A stretch of 64,000 nt of DNA, taken from Marisa cornuarietis (taxonomy: Eukaryota; Mollusca; Gastropoda; Architaenioglossa; Ampullariidae). Positions 50,516-62,432 of this stretch are shown piece by piece; position 1 is the first letter of the stretch, and each line of letters begins with the position of its first letter. The DNA lies in the NCBI GenBank assembly GCA_004794655.1, contig SMMW01000622.1, positions 11,660,501-11,724,500 on the forward strand. Direction: 5' to 3'. The position numbers and the translations under genes are program-made. The notes under the pieces were generated by a model. It saw only the letters and a list, made by a program, of their open reading frames with translations. It made no database searches and was not told the origin of the DNA.

Positions 50516-53500
50516 TACAATAATTTAAAATAAAAATGTAAGAAATGCACTTGCCCAATTCAGTTGACATATTTTAGTGCCTTTTTAGCACAATGAATTT
50601 TAAAACACACACACATTTGTGTCAAATAATATATATATATATATATTCTTGAAGGCTCCATGCTACTTACAGAATAATTACTTAGTACTGAACATGACTG
50701 TGATGCCGTTTTCCTTAGTTTTGTATTTATTTTATAAAAAGTACTTAATCTAGTTTGTTTGTTGTCAAGGTTACTTAAGGTATGACCTATAAGAAAATCA
50801 AACACATATTTAAGAACATACCTCTGTCAGCACAACAAATCCAAGTGCCTCTTTGTATAGTCTGTGTTGGGAATGGCAATTTCCACAGCAAATAATCAAT
50901 TATTGCTCTAAGATGTTATGAATTAGTGAGAACTTGTACATGTGCATGCCTGTGAACACACATTTACATGTCCATTCTGTTCATGAAAAGGTAAAGTGTG
51001 GCTGCATGTAGGTGGTAAAAGGTCAGATGCCTGTTTACATGTCTACATGAACATATGCTAATAGAAGCACAAATTAATATTTATATGCATGTGCATTAAG
51101 ACACACATGTGCATGAATGCACACACAAAAGTGACAAGCACAAAAAGTTTGGTACAGAGCACAATATCCTGAATATTGGTTGCCATTTAACTAAAACAAA
51201 ATTTTGGGCTTAAAGACTGTTTTCATAGCTGTAGAAAAATTAGAATGTACTGACAAAAAAATGTTAATGTGATTACAAGGAATGCAGAACACTGCAGAGT
51301 ATGATGCTACTTTTTAACAGTTGCAGATCACCACCTCAAATGGGGATTGGAAAATTAAATTGTAAATAGATGTGCAGGTTTGTCCTTCTCATACTGCAAA
51401 TTTTTACTGTGATTTTGTCTTTTTCAACCCTAGACCAGTTTATAGCAGCAGAACATCACAGCTGATGTGTTTTGTATGATAAAATGTAAATGGATATTTG
51501 CAGTTTGTTCCATTATATTGCAAAGCTTTACTGTGATCTAGTACATTTCACTACAATCTTAGATCAGTTTATAGCAGAGCTAGGTGTAATTAATTTTAAT
51601 ATTTGCTATACATTTTCATATTCTTTCTATATTTTGTTTTTAGTACCACAGTTTGCTTTAGCTTTGGCATTCCTTTTTGATTCCATTCAAATTTAACAAT
51701 AAAAAATAAGAAGACAAAAAACTTAAATAGATGTTATATATCTGTGCTGCAACTTATAAAAGCCTGAGAGCAGAATGCTGCGACCAAGTATTTTGATGGA
51801 GAATTTTTTTTTTTTTACATACATGTACGCTTAAATAAATTACAATTGGACCTAAACTGTAACGAGTATGCAATTCTACATCTATCTTCCAAAAAAAAAA
51901 CTTGTGTATATGTGTCACCATATGCAGTGAAAATGTTTAAAACAAAAGAAGAAAATTTATGATGCATAAATAAAGAAATTTCAGGTCTCCATTGGCTAAC
52001 TACCTCTGTATGCAATGCAGCATAAAGTGATATGGGCATGGAAGTAAATGAATTTCTTATCAACCTTAATTACCTGTATTATGGCTTTCAAATTATTTTC
52101 CCACAACTAAAGTGTCTGTCAAAATGTTTCTGTAATAAAAGAAATACATAGTTGGTTTGTAGATTTGAAGAGTATATTAAGTATATCATCTGGAATACAT
52201 TATTATTTATCCTTTTAAAAAGAAGCAACTTAAAATGCTTGTATTTAAAAACAGCTTTACTCGCCAACTTTCATTTATAGAAAAAGTTTGTTTCAGATCT
52301 TTTTATTGATATACTGGCATTTTAGAAGATTACATGAATACAAGTTTTTGATGCTTTGGGTCTTATGGGTGACAAGAAATTGGAAAACAAAGCCGATAAA
52401 CGACATTTTCAAAGAAAATAGCATAAATAAGACAAAGAGCTTATTCTGATTCAAGATATAATTTCATAAATGATCGCTTCCAGCATTTTCTAGCCGATGT
52501 CAATCACCAAAAAATATCAGCTGAACTATGCAGCCTTCACATAACAGCAGGACAAACATCACAAGTGATAATACACATTAAAATGTTCTGGAGGCACACT
52601 TTGGTCAAATAGCCTTTTTCCTTTTTTTAATCCATCTTGTCTATTTACCTATTTTTTTTGTTTAATTTGTTGTGCCTGTGATATATAAATAAGAACATTT
52701 AAACCATTTGAAGTTATGTTTTTATTTGTAAATGATTGAATACATTCATCAAACATTTATGTTATTCAGTGCTTACATACCATCTAACACTTTCTTATTC
52801 TTTGATTTTCTTTCTTTTTATTTCTTTTAGTTTAAATAGAAAATTTAAACACAACTGCAAACAAGAGTGATCATTTTTTCTGAAAAGACGGTGTAACAGA
52901 ATTGAAACTCTTAGATTAGAGACTGGCTTTGACTTTTCAGAACTACAAAGCATCTAGACATGCATAAATTATGTCTTTTAAGTGACAATACCTTCATTAT
53001 CTTATCGCAATGTCCTCTGACTGCAACAGTAATTTATATGGATATTTGAAAAGCTTTTTGGCTATGGTATAAAGCAGCTGCCACATGTCTACAACTTGTG
53101 GAATTTAATCTGTGCAAACATAATTAACGTAACGTAGAACAGATGAGTAACAAGTATTTCTTCAGTTACTCAGAGCAAATGTGTGTCTGGTACCTGCCAG
53201 TCTACATCTCTTTTTAGCGATAGATTGTCAAATGCCTCCTCGAATGCTGTGCAACATATAATATTTCTAGTGTTGTCATGGTCTAGCCCTTACAGGCAAT
53301 TTTCATTTCCTACTCAAAAAATACCAAGGTAAAAGACCACAACTTCATGAAGGTGAATAATAAAATCCACATAAGTAGTTTAATATTGTTTCCTTGTGTG
53401 ACTGTCCCCCCTTTCCTCCTGAGTAAGAGAAAAGATAAACTGATAACATTTTCTGGCGCATAATGTGCAAAGAGGCAGGAAGAATTTACAACTCTATGTA

Positions 53501-54665
53501 GAGACTTACCTGGGTTGTTGCTAGCAGTGGTGTAGGAACCAGGGGTGGGGGGCAAGAGGGACAGGTCCCCTCTCAGAAAAGATACTTAGGGCACAAGAAT
53601 GTGAATGCCATTCACTGTCAGCATGGAGTTTGCGCTCCCACCCAAATCCAAGCATTTTCCTATGCTAATGGTTTGGTCTCTACATAGAGCTATAAGTTCT
53701 TTGCCTCTTTGCACAACTATCTCCACATTAGGCACCAGAAATGTAACCCCTACTAAGCATGAGCCAGATAAGCAAAATAAAAAACCCCAAAGAAGGAGAA
53801 AATTAGTTGTATTGTCCACACACTATGGGGCAATGAAAAACACAATTCTCTATCAAGGCTAAGGCCATTACTCTTTTCACAATAATTAAAAGAAAATATC
53901 TCAATTCTTTATGGAGTCAAATCTTACAGAACAGTAAAAGCAAGAAATCTTTTGATCAGATGGTCTGATGGAAAAGTCTTGATGAAAATCCCCCCCCCCA
54001 GATACTGCCTACCATTGTAGTAGAAGAAATGTCTCCCATTGAAAACTATCACTATATGATAGCAAACAAAATAATAATAATAAATGATTTTTATAGCGCA
54101 TATTCACACTCATGGAGAGCATGCTCTTAGTGCTTAAAACGGGGAAGAGACATTATTGGTAGTAATGTACCAGAGTATAATAGACCTCTTCATGCATGAT
54201 AGCGGTAAACTTGCATGAAATGCATCATAAAACTATTCAATGATCCCCAAGCTTGCTTAATATTTGCAAATTTCCTCTTATTTTTCTTTTAGGCATTGTC
54301 TAGTCGATACTTATTGGAAAATCTCATAACCTAATATATTTAATTTTAGATTACATACATTACTCGGTGGGCATGCTAAATCAGTTAGATGTTTAGTATT
54401 ACTATTTATTGATAGAAATACAATATCATACATACAGTTTTTAATGCACAGAAATATCTGTGGTAAGTAGAATGCTTAAGTCTTTATTTTAAAGGAAAAT
54501 TGTTATGGAACAAAGTATCACAGACAAGCACCAGATATATTCTATAAAATACAAAACCATTATTAAGGGTTTAATTATTATTTACCTCTACCATTCCATA
54601 CTAACAGGGAATAACAACTAATATTGAAGGGTTGAGCTCACTCACAAATGTACAGTCCTAGAATG
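50516..54665. other. Intergenic DNA between two convergent genes
   Basis: AT-rich DNA between the 3' ends of the tandem-CH gene (plus) and the aldo-keto reductase gene (minus). It contains a (TA)n tract near 50628-50645, one inverted-repeat transposon copy (53525-53670), a C-run at 53991-53999 and an (AAT)n-headed repeat-like start at 54069. No gene was recognised. Confidence 0.5.
53525..53670 (-). mobile_element. CAGTGGCGTAGGAA-family element, diverged copy in inverse orientation
   Basis: It begins cagtggtgtaggaacc and ends ttttcctatgctaatg, a decayed version of the family's TIRs. The middle reads aatgtgaatgccattcactgtcagcatggag, the reverse complement of the middle of the 28558 copy. No target duplication is preserved. 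Confidence 0.65.
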
Positions 54666-57600
54666 TTAACCTTTCCATGGAGCTACTACTGGATCCCAGC
54701 CACTGGGTTTCTCTGGAAAAGATTCCTGCAGACAAAAATGGGCAACAATGTACTGTCTTTCTGATGAAGGTAAATTGAGTTTATCTCAAAAGTAAGTCTA
54801 CTTAAGTCTCTTTTCTTGTTGTATATGTCATTTCCCTTACTTTTTTTGCTATTTAAATACAGCAGCTGCGTGACTGGATGGCTGGGCCTTGGTAACATGA
54901 ATGTTAATATCACCATCTGAATAACAAATGCTGCTTTCCTGGAGTGATTGGTGAGAGAAAAGCATGGACAAATAAGTGAAAAAAAAACTGATTTAACAGA
55001 AATCACTTTTGATTTCTAAAAGCAAAGATGAAATAGATCTAGACTTGTCTGCTTATGTCAAGAATTTCTTTTATTTTTACATTTTACAGGACACTTACAA
55101 CATTGTAAAGTTTACTTATGTGAGTTTTGTTTATAGCCCTTTTTTTAGTGTTCTGAAAAATCTCAGCTTCACACAAAACTGAATCAGCTTTATCAGATCT
55201 GGAATTCATTCTGTAACCAACTTAGAGGCTGGTCAAGCCAACATAACCTCATATACATATATGTACCAAAAGAATGTGTGCAATCAAAATGATAGGCCTG
55301 TGTGTGACCCATTTGTTATGCCCCCATGCACAATACGCCTTATTAGCTTGAGAAAACTATGAGTAATTGACAAGAATTCTAGTACAAGCCTTCAAAAAAC
55401 AATTTTAGACTTGCTTATGAAGGAGTCCTTTTCCTAACTGCTACTAATGTGATACATTGTAATTGTTAACATTGAAACATACCAGTTTTTTCATGTACTC
55501 CTCAGGAATTGCCCAGTCAAAAACATCTGCATTTTCAACAATGTGCTTAGGGTTGGTGGACTTTGGTATGGTAATATAGCCTTTCTGGACACTGTAGCGT
55601 ATCAGCAACTGACCAACAGTCTTGTTGAGGCTTTAGATAGAATAAACAAGAATGCTAAAACTGCAACATTAAAAGCTAAAAAGTAAAATTAATTAGAAGG
55701 CGACTTGTTTTCATATTTATCGACCTATCTTTTTTTAAAGAAGAAAAATGAACAGGTGAGAAAATTCTGCTCTACCATCTATGAACTAAGCAAAGACAGT
55801 AATTATCTCCCTTTTGCACCATGACACTCTTTGACTGCCTTTTTATAATTTTTTTTAATTAGTTCATGAATTTTAATTGCCTACACAACAATGGATTTGA
55901 CATAATTTTTCCCCAGCAATTATCCTGCAGTACAGTTTTTATAAATGAACAATTCTACACAATGAAATAAAATGCATATGCAACTCTTTTTGTGATCTGG
56001 AAGAAGAAAAGACTGCAAGAAAGTTCCAGACTAATTTACTGCTTCCTTACCTCTTAGCCATTTCAGCCACTGTAGTATCACTTGTTTTTCCACCCCTGTA
56101 CAAAGGGGAATAGCCCATGACAGCAACTCCATTATCTTTGCAGTACTGCACAAGATCTGATCGTCTCATCCAAGGATTCAGTTCAATCTGGTTGACTGAT
56201 GGTGTAGGCATGCCGGCCTTTCTCATCCCTTCGAGGTGGTGGATGCCAAAATTGGAAACACCAATCGATCTTGTATGCAAAATTTATAACAGGCAAAATA
56301 ACAATTATAATGCCAGAGTCAAATAATTGTTTCAAAAGAGATACCACTACTTAAGAACAAAACCTAGATTTGACAGCTTCCATCTATGAGTACCATCCAC
56401 TCCATATTGTATTATTGTTATTAGGCTTCCATTAAAATAATAAACTTTTTTTCCACAGTTAAACAGCTGAAGCAATTTGCTACAATGCATATCAGTAAAC
56501 ACCGTTTAGCAAAATATATGAACTATATCAGAATAAAATAGCCAAGATACACCCTACTTAAAAAAAAGAAGCCAAAGTGATGTCCTTTTTAAGCCAGCAG
56601 TAATCAGTGTTCAATACCATGAAAATTTATTTAAATCAGATTTTTTGATCAACAGTTATCAGAGTCCATTACAAAGAAAATCAGTGGAAGCAGATTTTAT
56701 AACTTTTCAGAATGATTCTAGTCTTGTCAAGAAGCAGCAGTCAAAGCAACTGACTACAAATGTCGGAGAAACAGTGGGATTAAGAGTTGAATTTCCCACC
56801 CACCCCTGACAAACCCTTGTCTAAACTGTTACCTTATGAGTCCTTTCTGCTGGAATTCAACCATAGCCTTGTATGCTTCCAAAACAGGACCATTAGATGG
56901 AGAGTGAATAAGATAAAGATCCACATAGTCACAGTTTAATCTGTCAAGGTGACAAAAAAATTTGTGTAATAGTTTTTGACTATTTTACATTTAACTTTTT
57001 TATATTAATTTACTTTTTTACATGTTCAAAATGAAAATGAATGCTCTTTATGGTAACTGTTATTGCTGGCAGGTTTTCTTTTAATTTGAAGGTGCAAGAT
57101 GTTTTGAGGTTCATCGTCCACAATATGCTATCAACACTGTCAAGCAGAAAAAAATACATCATTATTTTAATCCCACATATATTCCCTTAAAGACCAACCT
57201 CCTGCAGTAGGGTAGAAGTCTGGCCTTTACACCTTTATTGGGTTGCACCTAATGACCTCACAGTTCCTCTTTTTGCTAATGGATAGCCCTTGAGGTTAAT
57301 GCTATAAATGGTTATGCAAAAAAAGTAAATGAAAGGAAAGAGAGGGAGTGATGAATTACAGATTATATCAAGAGCATAAAAAAGAAGAGAAATAAGACAA
57401 TGTGGTGACCTACTGTTCAAGACTATTGCTCAATTCATCTCGACAAGTCTCATAGCCATTCTTCCAGAGCTTTGTGACAATAAAGACTTCCTCTCGCTTT
57501 ATACCAGATTTCTTAATGCCTGCACCCACATCTGCCTGGTTGCTGAAACAGTAAAACACACAAAGGTTAACTACTAAATGTAAATGTAGCATGTACATTA

Positions 57601-58479
57601 CTAAAAATTATGACATAGACCACATCTAAAGGTAAAAGACTGTGAAAAAACTGCAAGTACAAAAATATAAACAGCTAATCAAAATAAACAATCAAAGGAA
57701 AAAGACCGAATAGTAAACTACATATTTATGTCATAATGAAAGATTGTCAGCATGTGTAAATGAAGATACATGAACACGTAATTTCTAGGGAATAATTTAA
57801 GGAACTACCTAGTGGTCATAGTTATAAAGTGAGAGTAAGTTAATTCCCCAGGGAAAATGAGAAGCTGAAAACGAAACGTCTTGTTTCCAAAGTTATAAAG
57901 TGATCTCTGGACTAAAATCACTACTTCATGCTTCTTTACCCTAGACATATTTGCCACCACTTTATAATTTGTTCCAGAGGTAAAACAACATCTGCAGAGT
58001 CTAGACACTGCTTTATTGATTTGGAAACAAATTATAAGAGACTTGTCCTTGAGTTCTCCATGCTGCCCCAGGGTAGAGACTTACCCTTGCATCATAAGGA
58101 AGATGTTTGCGGATCCCTTCATAAGTTTATTTCTTAATGTGCAGATAATAGATGGATCTGGTGTTATTAGCAAGAGAGAAATCCTAATAAAGTCTGCATG
58201 TGTGTGTTTGTGTGTTTAAATTAGGAGGATTGGTGAGATGGGCAGAATTCCAACATATTCATTACATCTTTTGTTAAACTGGTTGAAACTTCCACCTTAC
58301 CCATATATTGTTGCAGTGTCAACCATTCGGTAACCGTTCTGCAAGGCACAAGTCACTGCTCTTTCTGCTGGCCCACTCTGCCCTGCCTCAGATCGAAACA
58401 CCCCCAACCCAAACATGGGCATTTCTATGCCATTACTCAGCTTAATGGTGCTGGTCAAACCTGTAGCCACTGTTGCCAT
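54666..58479 (-). CDS. Aldo-keto reductase, 280 aa (bacterial-like/prostaglandin F synthase-type AKR)
   Basis: Six coding exons (minus): 58479-58301, 57542-57414, 56940-56833, 56269-56051, 55630-55483 and 54725-54666, 843 nt in all, GT-AG throughout and in phase. The catalytic tetrad is visible: D54 and Y59 (DTATIYG), K84 (VTKLW), H115 (LIHSPS). SIGVSNFG, NQIELNPW, GYSPL and the cofactor motif IPKSTNPKHIVEN follow in the expected order, so it is an NADPH-dependent TIM-barrel oxidoreductase reducing aldehydes or ketones; the substrate cannot be told. The short length (AKR1 enzymes have about 320 residues) and the compact C-terminus ending VVAPWKG fit the AKR5-like/glyoxal-reductase class. A 3' acceptor at 58507/58508 shows that the start-codon exon has an untranslated leader exon upstream, probably ending at 59201. 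Confidence 0.93.
57880..58060 (+). repeat. Dispersed repeat shared (inverted) with 16.66-16.87 kb
   Basis: Contains ctttaccctagacatatttgccaccactttataa and acatctgcagagtctagac, which match the reverse complement of 16655-16870. In the first AKR coding intron. Shorter gttataaag strings just to the left (57810-57900) suggest the element is longer than the part I can align. Confidence 0.5.
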
Positions 58480-59200
58480 GCTTCTTTTCACAAGTGTCAG
58501 TACACTTCTGAAAAGAACAATTCAGATCACTAAAAATGTTAGCTAAATGGTGATTTGTCTGCAGAAGGAAATACTAATATAATGAAATATGAAGATGAAA
58601 CAATATCAACAAACTGATGGTGAATATAAACAATCCACCCATTTTATGAGCGCCTACACTGACTATATAAGCATCAAAATAACCAAGCAGCATCCACAAC
58701 ATTTCTTATAGTGTGGCAGCTGATAAAAAGGGTCAAGACAGTTTCTTGCTAAACCTATAAGGAGGACAACTATACCGTTGACAAATATGTTAAATACTAA
58801 GATTATAGTGTTTTTAATAGTGATATGTTTTACAACGTTCTGCACTATAGCGTACTTGTATGTTTTTTTTTATTTGTCGTTGCCTATAATACTTGATACG
58901 TACTTATATACATGTCAACAAATAACGATTTTTCCCCAACAAATGTTTACTTTCTTTCTCGAGCTTTTTTGAACGATGAATTTATTTTACTTCCGCTGTG
59001 TGTGCTGTGGATATCCGATACGTGTTTTTTAATGTTTGTAAATCTTGACTTTGGCAGCTTGATTGTAATTTACGTAAATAGGATCATTGATCCCAAAAGA
59101 ATTATTGTAAATAGTTAATGCAGAGCTTAGTGCGATAAGTTTCAAATCAAGCGCGTGCTACCATATTTAATCGTCTTTTACACTTCTTACGATCACTTAC

Positions 59201-59340
59201 CTACAACTAAAACTGTTATAAAACATAAACTGCCTCAGATCACTGATCGAGTCAAACGAAAACAGTCGATCTTCGATCAGCACTGCAGAGGATAAAGTTG
59301 GATCTTAACTATAGTAAATTTCCAGACCCCTGTCACAGAA
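59201..59340 (-). promoter_or_regulatory. Candidate untranslated first exon and promoter of the AKR gene
   Basis: A TTGTAG|GTAAGT donor on the minus strand at 59200/59201 is suitably placed to splice to the acceptor before the AKR start-codon exon (58507/58508). The transcription start is not visible; the right boundary is a guess. Confidence 0.4.
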
Positions 59341-59815
59341 CATGTCTGTTGTGATTCAGTTTGGATTTGCCGGTTTTACTTCCTACTGTGTTCATGTCCC
59401 TTGACGAGATGATCGGTAGTCTTCCACGACATCGCGATGATATGCTATAGTGACGCAAGGTATACTTTCTCTGTTGTTACGGATTATTTGAGACCTGTCG
59501 ACATGCTGTACATTTGAATGCTTTTGTTGGAATCCTTCTGGTGTGCTGGTCAATATTAAGATATATATTTTTTGAATTTTTTTCAAACATGGACGTCTAT
59601 TTCTTTTTAATTTTAGGACAGGACATGCAGTTACTTTCACGTTCACATTTTCATTTTGCATGTATAGTTAAGCGAATATCCACGAGCTATATATTTTATT
59701 AATTTTTGAGCCCTTACACTGGGAATTTGTATGTGAAGCTCAATATACGAAACTCAACGGGCCGAAGCTAGAACTTGCGGTTACATATATATATATATAG
59801 GCCCCACCTATATAA

Positions 59816-61151
59816 CACTGTGACAAAAGTTCGTCCCCTAAAATGGGGGGTAAAATTAATTTTAATATTCTTGTTTGTCTGGCTATATTTGTTGAAAGTA
59901 TGTGGCATGAAGTGTCCATAAATGTGGTTTAAAAGATAACTGCGCATCTAGGTGATTTATACATTTTAGTGTGACATCACTACCGGCCGCATATAGGGGA
60001 CAAAGTCCAGTCCTCTAATTGTTCCACACTCTGTGCTAGTTATAGGTCCGTCAAAGCAATAACTTTTTTCCGACCAGTTCTCGAAGTAGAAACAGCCAAC
60101 CACTAACACAAGTTTACGCAGCCACAGTGAGCAAGCTGGCTATCAGTCGAAAATGAGCGAATCTAATGGATTTATCCTGGCGGCCACTTTGATATGACGC
60201 CCGTGACCACTATCACTCTTAGGGCCACGAACTTGTATTACGTCCGTGTTTAGGACAAAGTGTGAAACACCACTGTCTGGAAAAGGCTATTTTTCGCGTG
60301 AAGGACTGCACGACGTTATATGTGACATCACGTTGTCCAGGTTACGCACGTGTAAAATGTTGAAACGGAATTTATGGAAAAGAGTATTATTACAAAAAAG
60401 TGAACGATGATGCCCGTGACCTTTGGACAATGTCTTTCAGTTTCCAGACAAATGTATATATTGCTGTAAATCTGTTCGTGTTTCTGAGATTCTTGGCATA
60501 TATTTAATAACATTAGCGTTAGGGCAACCATTTATTACACATTATTCCGTCTTCTATCAGTGGCGTAGGAAGATGCTCAGCTTTGGGGGGGGGGGGCAAA
60601 CTCCATGCTGACAATGAATAACGTTCACATTCTTGCCTTCCCAGCATCTTTATTGGGGGGGGGGGCGGCTGCCCCCCTTGCCCCCCCCGGTTTCTACGCC
60701 ACTGTCTATTAGACAAAAGCGTTTATCTCGGTGCTCAAAATTTCCGTAAATTGGGGACAAAGTGCCATCAGTATGAATTCAGATCGCATTAGTTTTTTGC
60801 AGGAATATGTTGACAAATACTGTTTGTATGGAAAATGTAGAGCTTTGTTAGGTGAAAAGTTTCAGTGCACCCAGAATGTTTAACACTGATCGTGGTGTGA
60901 GTAGAATTACGTCAAACATGACGCCACCTCCATCGGCCATTTTTACTCGTCAGAAATGACTCAATTCACGCATTAAAACACACAAAACATGCAAACAACA
61001 ACAACAACACACAGCAGGCCAGTATTAACATATATATCTCTTCAAACCTTTCTTCATTCATTGATATCGTTTTAGGTTCAGCCCAGAAAAAAAATAAAGA
61101 AGTTGTAAGCAAAGTCCGACTGTATGCAAGAGGCGAACTTTTGTCACTGTG
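59816..61151. mobile_element. 1.34-kb non-autonomous TIR transposon with CAC(A/T)GTG ends
   Basis: The left end CACTGTGACAAAAGTTCGTC and the reverse complement of the right end CACAGTGACAAAAGTTCGCC match at 18 of 20 positions (differences at base 4 and base 19). There is no long ORF. Internal strings such as ggacaaagt recur at 59998, 60250 and 60755. A second, younger element (60558-60704) is nested inside. No matching target duplication is visible (left flank TATAA, right flank TCATG). The superfamily is unresolved. Confidence 0.75.
60558..60704 (+). mobile_element. CAGTGGCGTAGGAA-family element, copy 2, nested
   Basis: 147 bp, nearly identical to the 28558 copy, starting CAGTGGCGTAGGAA and ending TTTCTACGCCACTG. 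Flanked by a perfect 5-bp duplication TCTAT (60553-60557 and 60705-60709). It lies within the 59816-61151 element, so it inserted later. Confidence 0.88.
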
Positions 61152-62432
61152 TCATGTGTTACTTGATGCTGCACATACGCTAAAATTCGTCTGCTCGTCT
61201 TCCCTAGCACACACGCACTCGAGCCTCAGAGTCGGGCCTAATTAAAATACCTCAGTCACCAGGCTCACAAGACAGATAATTATAATGACTGATTCCAATC
61301 CTAGTGTTATGAATATGTTATTTATGCTTCTGCATGGATACCTGCGCATTGTAAATGGACATCATCATCATCATCGTAATGGTTGAATAATAGATTGAAA
61401 ACAGCACGGACGTGTTATACAAGTCGATCCGTGGAAACCAACAACAAATGACAAATCTTTATTTACGAGGGTTACAACAAAAGCAAAAGTTATGCTTTTT
61501 TTTTACATCTAGTCCTCGTGGCAGAGAAACAAACTTTACATTAACTCAAATCAAGGCAATGAAACCACAGAGAGAAATTATGATATGTACAAAAAGCGGT
61601 TGATAACTGAATTAACAGGGCTAAATTGTTGGCTGTAGAGGACTGGCTTTTTTGGTGCGATTATAGACGATTAAGCTGGGTGGGAAGCCTCTGTACGTAT
61701 TCAAAGGGTTTGGAAAAGAGGTTGTAGGAGTCCCACTTTGAACCTGTCATATTTATAGCGGCGTGTACGAGGAGTTGTGTGCTGTTGATGAACTGCATGC
61801 CTTTCATGTATCCATGAACGTTGATCTACGTTCACGATATATCGGATGAAAGGGTAGTGTTTTTTTTATCCATTATATATTAGCGGTTGGTTTAGAGTTG
61901 TTTGTCGATAATGAACTGCCTATAATGAACTGAGTGTTAGGGATATATATATATTTTTTTGGTACATCGGTTAAAATAACGCCTGACTGGGGTAAGCAGA
62001 CGACAGAAGTGTAGTGACGTCACAGACGTCTATGATCTCTGTGACTGTGAACGCTTCCGTTCGGTACGCCCTGTTTGTAACGGCCGTCGGCTGTTATTCG
62101 AGAAGAAAAACTGCATCTTTTTATTATTTATTAAGCCGTTACAATGGAAGTTTGTATGTGCTTTGTATGTATATTAGTCTTTGCTGAATGTTAAACAACG
62201 GGCCGCATTGCAAACTTCGTCTGCTCGTTTTCTGCGCACACACACACACACACGATCTTAGCAAAGCAAAGCAATAAAGCTTTTGCATAAGGGTTGAGAT
62301 CTTCTAGTCATAGTTTTCAAAAGCGTCAAGTATTTATTATAGTTTTACTAATGTTTTGGGGTTATTTGTATGGGAATTCACTAAAGTTTTCTGTGATCTA
62401 TGTTAGAACTTGACCAGTTGCCGCAATAGTGC
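61152..62432. other. Intergenic region upstream of the second AKR gene
   Basis: No gene recognised. CpG-containing stretches (61980-62100, with repeated gacgtcacagacgtc and a cggccgtcggctg string) may be the promoter of the plus-strand AKR gene. A (CA)n tract is at 62239-62254 and a short TA tract near 61944. Confidence 0.4.

Noticed and set aside
59816..61151. Calling this a RAG-like or Transib transposon outright
   Set aside because: Only the terminal 7 bases resemble those families; no transposase and no 5-bp target duplication were seen.
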